A DNA stretch of 64,000 nucleotides from Phascolomyces articulosus (taxonomy: Eukaryota; Mucoromycota; Mucoromycetes; Mucorales; Lichtheimiaceae), in assembly GCA_025677815.1 (NCBI GenBank), contig JAIXMP010000035.1, positions 62,001 through 126,000 of the forward strand. Reading direction: 5' to 3'. Position numbers and translations under genes: made by a program. The notes beneath the pieces are model-generated. The model searched no databases, was not told the origin of the DNA, and saw nothing but the letters and a program-made list of their open reading frames with translations. Shown one piece after another: positions 59,590-64,000 of the stretch (within the stretch, counting starts at the first letter, position 1; each line of letters starts with the position of its first letter).

Positions 59590-59857
59590 TTATGTAGAAG
59601 ATGATGTCTTATTAGAATAAATCAAATCTTGTAAAATAATCGAATGGTGATCTGGTAAAATAATATAAGGAGTAATTTTTCCTGATTTGATCAGTGTAGA
59701 CAAAAAATGAGTCGTCATGTTATATTTTTCTGAGAAAAGCGTCTTTCATTCTTTACACAAGGAAAACTACTTACGCCGCTTTTTCCATGATGGATGATCA
59801 TCTAGGAGAAACAAAGTACTTTATCTTGATTATTATAAGATCATATTTACTTATCAT
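59590..59857 (-). CDS. Probable small protein gene of three exons, function unknown
   Basis: Exons 59857-59851, 59801-59775 and 59729-59590 join in frame to a 57-residue protein: MINDHPSWKKRQKYNMTTHF, LSTLIKSGKITPYIILPDHH, SIILQDLIYSNKTSSST. Donor and acceptor dinucleotides are GT/AG at each junction. The third exon has 46 codons without a stop and a balanced protein-like composition unlike the surrounding AT-rich sequence. I do not recognise the family. The seven-base first exon is the weakest part. A longer upstream exon is possible, and the true start may lie elsewhere. Confidence 0.45.
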
Positions 59858-61153
59858 CCACACAGGAACATAGTATATCAAAGTTTCATGTAATGATAGT
59901 AAGATTGGATCTCTCTCCCTCACTTCTTCTCGTCGCTATCTGTAGCCTATATTCCCCAAGATGATGAACAAAAGGGGGTGATTACCATTTATATCAGAAA
60001 ATTAAAGTTTATAATATGATAGATACTATTTTTCAGGTCAATCCAAATGGGAAATATGTTACCCAACAGCATTATGGTTTATATCTTAACCAGAAATAAA
60101 TGACAAACATCATAAGATGACGAAAAGACGAAAAGGTATTATTTTATAAAGAGTGAATTCCGATCTTTATTTTTTACACGGTGTTACAGGAAAAAAGATG
60201 GATGATAGGAACAAGCTATACCTTGTCCCACTCATCTTTTTTTTTTTGATGGATTAAATGGCTCAACAACAGCATCACTCAAAGTAATATATTATTCCGA
60301 ATATTATACTACCACCAAATAATGATGGATTACTATAAGGAAAAACAAAAAATTATATGTTATATAGTAATGATAAATAAGGACATACTTTATAAATAAA
60401 GTTCTTTATTCATACAAAAAACCTCTTAATTACCCAAAAAATTCATAATGATTTTCGTATGGTAACGTAACAAGTAATATCTTATTATAAAACATAATTG
60501 CTTAGAATAATTAAGCGGAGGAAGTAACCGCGTTTTACTTTTTTGTTGAAATCACTTCTTCATTGTCTCTCATTCTTAGGTCACTTAAAAATTTTTTTTT
60601 TTGGGATCTAACTTTTGTGTCTCCTCCTCCCACTATATCTCGTAAGTATGACTAAAATCCACGAGTTAAATTCTTTTTGTCATGCATTTTTTTAAACACC
60701 CCCACCTCTCTCTCACTTTAAAACAAAAATGTTACGATCTGAACCAAAATGCAAGTGCCTGAATAATCATTTTTTCCTTGAGTCTGACAAATTAAGTAAT
60801 AAAACATACGGAAAAACTTTTTTTTAATAGAAATATAAATGAAAAATGCCAATACAAAATTTTTGATAGTAAAATATATGAGAGAGATGTGCTATATAAT
60901 GAGGATAATAGGATGGGATTTTTTTTTGGAAATAGGATGAAATAATAATAAAGAAGCATATGTACACGAAAGTTTTTTTGTTTTTGAAAAGAGATAAACA
61001 CATAATAAGAAAATGAAGAAAAAAATGAAAAATAATAATAAAAAAACAAACAAACAAGCAAAAAAAAAAAAAAACAAATATAAACACTGAAAAATAAAAG
61101 AGAAATATGAAAAAAATAGGAGAGAATATGAGAAGAAAATATGAAAATATGAA
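59858..61153. other. Intergenic region
   Basis: About 1.3 kb. AT-rich with T and A tracts. A short pair of complementary segments near 60190-60245 (AAAAAAGATG... and CATCTTTTTTTTTT) flanks a small hairpin. The low-complexity frames at 60.8-61.1 kb are poly-A/T artefacts. No gene seen. Confidence 0.45.
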
Positions 61154-63794
61154 TTAAAATAGATCGAATAATGGACTATGCACACCTGAATCATTGGACA
61201 TGTCAAATTCAGAAGGTGGTAATAAAAGGTCATCTTCTTCCATTTTCACAATAAGATCCTGTTGTTGTACTGCACTAGAAGGTAAAGAAGGAGAGGAAAG
61301 AAGTGTGGTCACATCATAAGTTTTGAAATCGGGTGTTGGGAAATGTGTGGTAATGGTGGTCGTTGATTTAGGCATAGGATCTGGTTTATCTGCAAATAAT
61401 GACATATCACCTGCAGGAGGAAGCATGAATGAATCAAAATGATCGACGTCAGGTAATGTACCAAAGAATGTAGAAAAAGCAGGTGGACTAGGCGTGCATG
61501 CTGTAGAATTGCTGACAGTCGTACTGGATTCATCACCACAGGAACAAGGTGTTAATCGTGTATTGATACTACTGGCATCACAGCAATCTTTTGTTGTATT
61601 TGTTAAAGTCATAAATTTAGGTGAATAAGGAGGTGTGATCATTGGAGTATCTTCCTCTTGTAATTGTTGTTGTTGTAATTGTTGTTGTTGTTGTTGTTGT
61701 GGTTCATTATTCATAAAAGTATCATCTATAGAGATCGTCTCATCAGGTGTAGGTTCATCGGCCAGCGAGAAACAATCTCCAAAGTCTAAAGAGGCAGTTG
61801 TACCGCTCGTGCATGATTCAGCGGAGGATACTTTACAATATCCAGTGACAGCTGCAGTACTTTTTTGTTGTTGTTGAGGTTGTTGATTTTGTTGTTGTTG
61901 TTGTTCTTGTTGCTCATACCAAGCATTTTGTGCTGATAGTGCAGATGCAGTGAGTGGTGTAGTCGTTGTCGTTGTCGTAGTTGGAACTTTGAGTGTGGCT
62001 TGCATAAGCGGAGGGGCAGGGACACTAGGTGCACGTCTTGAATTTTTACGAGGTTGAAGGGCTGGCATGTAACGTGTTCGGTATGTATCAAGAGCTCTTT
62101 GTAACAAGTTCTTTCTACCAGCAAGATGACGTTGATTCAACCATGCCTATTATACACAAATAGAGATGATACATTTAGTTTTCCCCATTCTTTTCCTTCA
62201 TTAATATATATTCTCCTCCTCCTCCTTCCCCCTTTCTTTTCCATTCCATTATCAAATACATACCAATTTCCAACCTAATTCATTACAAATCGATTCTTCC
62301 AACCAACGTGCTGTTGCTTGTGCTGGTTGATTCACAATCATGGCTCTTGGAAAGACACAATTGGTTTTTCGAAACTCATAGGGTATTTCCTCCAAATCCA
62401 TTCCTTCTACATTAATTTTAATTCGCAGACGTACACCGCCATCTTCAATGACCAATGTTTTAGGATGGTTTGCTGGCTTGACGATCGCCGCTGCTAGTGT
62501 AGAAAGCGGAGCTCCTGCTTGTTGTTGCTGTAATTGCTGTTGTTGTCCAGATGATGTAGATGACGAAGGTTGTTTCACCGTACCATTGGACTCCGAGGAA
62601 GGTTGTTCATCCTCACGATTCTTACGTTTACGAAGCGTTCCTTTCAATAACTTTTCTTGTCGAGCTACACGTCTTGAGCGCATACTTGGATATCGATTTC
62701 GATAAGAATCCACTGCACGTTGAATTAAACCGCGTTTGCCTGCAATTTCACTTGAATTCAACCAAGCCAATTTCCAACCTAATACATTACATTCAGTTTC
62801 GTAAGCCCATCGATTACCACGATAGGTTTCCTTGGGTAGGTTGGCTCGAGGATACACCTAGATAGATCATAGAAAAAAAAAAAAGAGTACTTCGTTAAAA
62901 AAAATACAATAAGATCCATTTCCCAAAAAAAAGTTTTTTCTTTGGTTTCCATAGAAAAAAATCAAAAGAGACGAACCGGCCCCGTTGCACAAACCCGCAC
63001 ATCAATACACTCCGCTTCTCAACGCGGGGTAAAATCAGCGCGAATAAAGCTTTAGCCGCTGACTTGTGACTTTCGGGATCGGATCGTCCGGAAAGCGCAC
63101 GTGTCGGAGAAATATTTTTTTTTCTTTCTTTCAGCACATCCTCCAATCCAAATGGGCTCACTGATACCAAACGAGGTTTACTTACACAATTATCCTCTTT
63201 AAATTGTTGATCAATGGCTTGAAGATCCACTGTATGAATATCCGTACGAATATTATATCGTTTTAAGGTTCGATTATGTGAATAAACAAAGGATACCCAT
63301 TCCACACCATCGCGTACTTCTGCGATTGGTTCCTGTCTTGTCGTTGGTGCGATTGCCACTTCTGTTTTAGTAACCGACACGTTTGGCGTTGGCGTTGGCG
63401 TTTGTGTTGATGTATTGGATGTGTTAGGTTGTTGTAAAGCTGCAGTTGTCATGGCAGAAGCAAGAGCATTCGCGATAGCTGTTGCTGTTGCTGTGCTTTG
63501 ATTTTCTTGTTCATTAGTCATTACTTTTTTTGTTGTTGTTGATGTTGTCGCGTTTGTTGTTATCTTTTTAATATGTTGTTGTTGTGGTTCATCAATTTTT
63601 TTCGCTATCGTTACAGTGGCATTAGAAGTATTATTATTATTATTATTATTGTCATGATCAGTTTTTCTTCTTTTAATTCTTGAAATAGTATCCTCAATTA
63701 AGAGGATTTGTTCTGGCGTAAGTTGACTCAAAAGAGATTCTGCCTTTGCTGGCATATTAGCAAATAAATCTTTAAGTGTAAGACGGGACGACAT
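61154..63794 (-). CDS. Fungal regulator-like protein with two copies of a conserved module (probably DUF8032)
   Basis: Three exons (63794-63186, 62857-62264, 62146-61154) give 731 residues. A short helical N-terminus (SLLSQLTPEQILLIEDTISR, then KRRK) is followed by Asn/Thr/Ala-rich sequence. The first module covers about 164-285: VEWVSFVYSHNRTLKRYN, KEDNCVYPRANLPKETYRGN, ETECNVLGWKLAWLN, LIQRAVDSYRNRYPSMRSRR. A second, diverged copy covers about 343-440: KTNCVFPRA, ESICNELGWKLAWLN, LLQRALDTYRTRYMP. Matching introns lie at NC|V and KL|A. The tail is Gln/Thr/Pro-rich like an activation domain. The module resembles the fungal domain I know as DUF8032; that name should be confirmed. Basic residues and composition suggest nuclear DNA binding, an inference. 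Confidence 0.82.
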
Positions 63795-64000
63795 TCATAA
63801 CACGGTTGTTTTGGGGGAATAAATAGAAAATTGTGTGGAGAAGAGTGGGGGGTGGGAGGTGTTAAGGAGATTTAATAATAGTGAAGAAGAAATGTGGTCA
63901 ATGGGGGAGAGGGGGATATATATTATATAGAAAGGAAGAAGATAGAAGAGGAGACAACACACACAGACAAGAATCGTAAAATATTTGCGTAAAAGAAGAA
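63795..64000. promoter_or_regulatory. Upstream region of the two-module regulator gene
   Basis: The last 206 bp of the window lie upstream of the minus-strand start at 63794. On that strand they are CT-rich (a purine-rich run on the plus strand), the usual look of promoters and leaders in this window. No further gene begins here. Confidence 0.45.

Noticed and set aside
60792..61233. Several Phe/Ile/Tyr-rich frames on the minus strand
   Set aside because: They come from poly-A/T tracts in all three frames and run into the 3' end of the two-module regulator gene; low complexity only.
63600..63660. A CRISPR or tandem array suggested by trinucleotide repeats (also 61660-61700)
   Set aside because: These are AAC/AAT and CAA codon runs encoding Asn and Gln tracts within the regulator gene.

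Overview
The window is nuclear DNA from a filamentous fungus of the Mucoromycota, most likely a Mucorales species. The genome is AT-rich. Genes carry many short introns (mostly 50-130 bp, GT...AG) and very small exons (down to 4-9 coding bases). The Ras protein, the HSPA12-type Hsp70, the putative DUF8032-type factor and the PD-(D/E)XK-like debris all fit this lineage. I rebuilt exon structures by hand. For every spliced complete gene listed the exon lengths sum to a multiple of three, which supports the models.

Layout. 0-10 kb: a Ras GTPase running off the left edge (-), a YhhN/TMEM86 membrane enzyme (+), a WDR18/Ipi3 ribosome-assembly protein (+), and a Kin1/PAR-1-type kinase with a KA1 tail (-). 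10-20.4 kb: an Hsp70 of the HSPA12 type with a Tyr/Gly/Pro/Gln-rich tail (-), a methyltransferase with a likely N-myristoylation signal (+), and a disordered basic/acidic protein (-). 20.6-32 kb: a carbohydrate block with a secreted GH3 beta-glucosidase (-), an MFS sugar transporter (+) and an intracellular GH31 enzyme resembling alpha-xylosidases (+). 32.5-40.4 kb: a dense housekeeping block with an LCL3-type nuclease, a family-2 glycosyltransferase, a TOE1-like deadenylase, LSm5 (five small exons) and an AVT3-type vacuolar amino acid transporter.

40.4-46.2 kb is gene-poor. It holds decayed minus-strand coding sequence, including a PD-(D/E)XK-like fragment, and a 221-bp foldback element. 46.2-50.7 kb: two tandem glutathione S-transferase genes and a broken third copy. 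50.9-56.4 kb: transcription factor TFIIS and a CUE-like plus SANT/Myb protein, separated by 2 kb of AT-rich sequence. 56.4-61.1 kb is mostly noncoding, with a GC-rich hairpin patch and one probable very small gene. 61.1-63.8 kb: a regulator-like protein with two copies of a DNA-binding-like module.

The best functional linkage is the 20.6-32 kb block. A secreted beta-glucosidase, a sugar porter and a signal-peptide-less alpha-xylosidase-like enzyme would together suit use of xyloglucan-type oligosaccharides. The most unusual non-genic signals are the foldback element (44468-44688), the decayed nuclease-like sequence beside it and the GC-rich hairpin patch near 57.56 kb.
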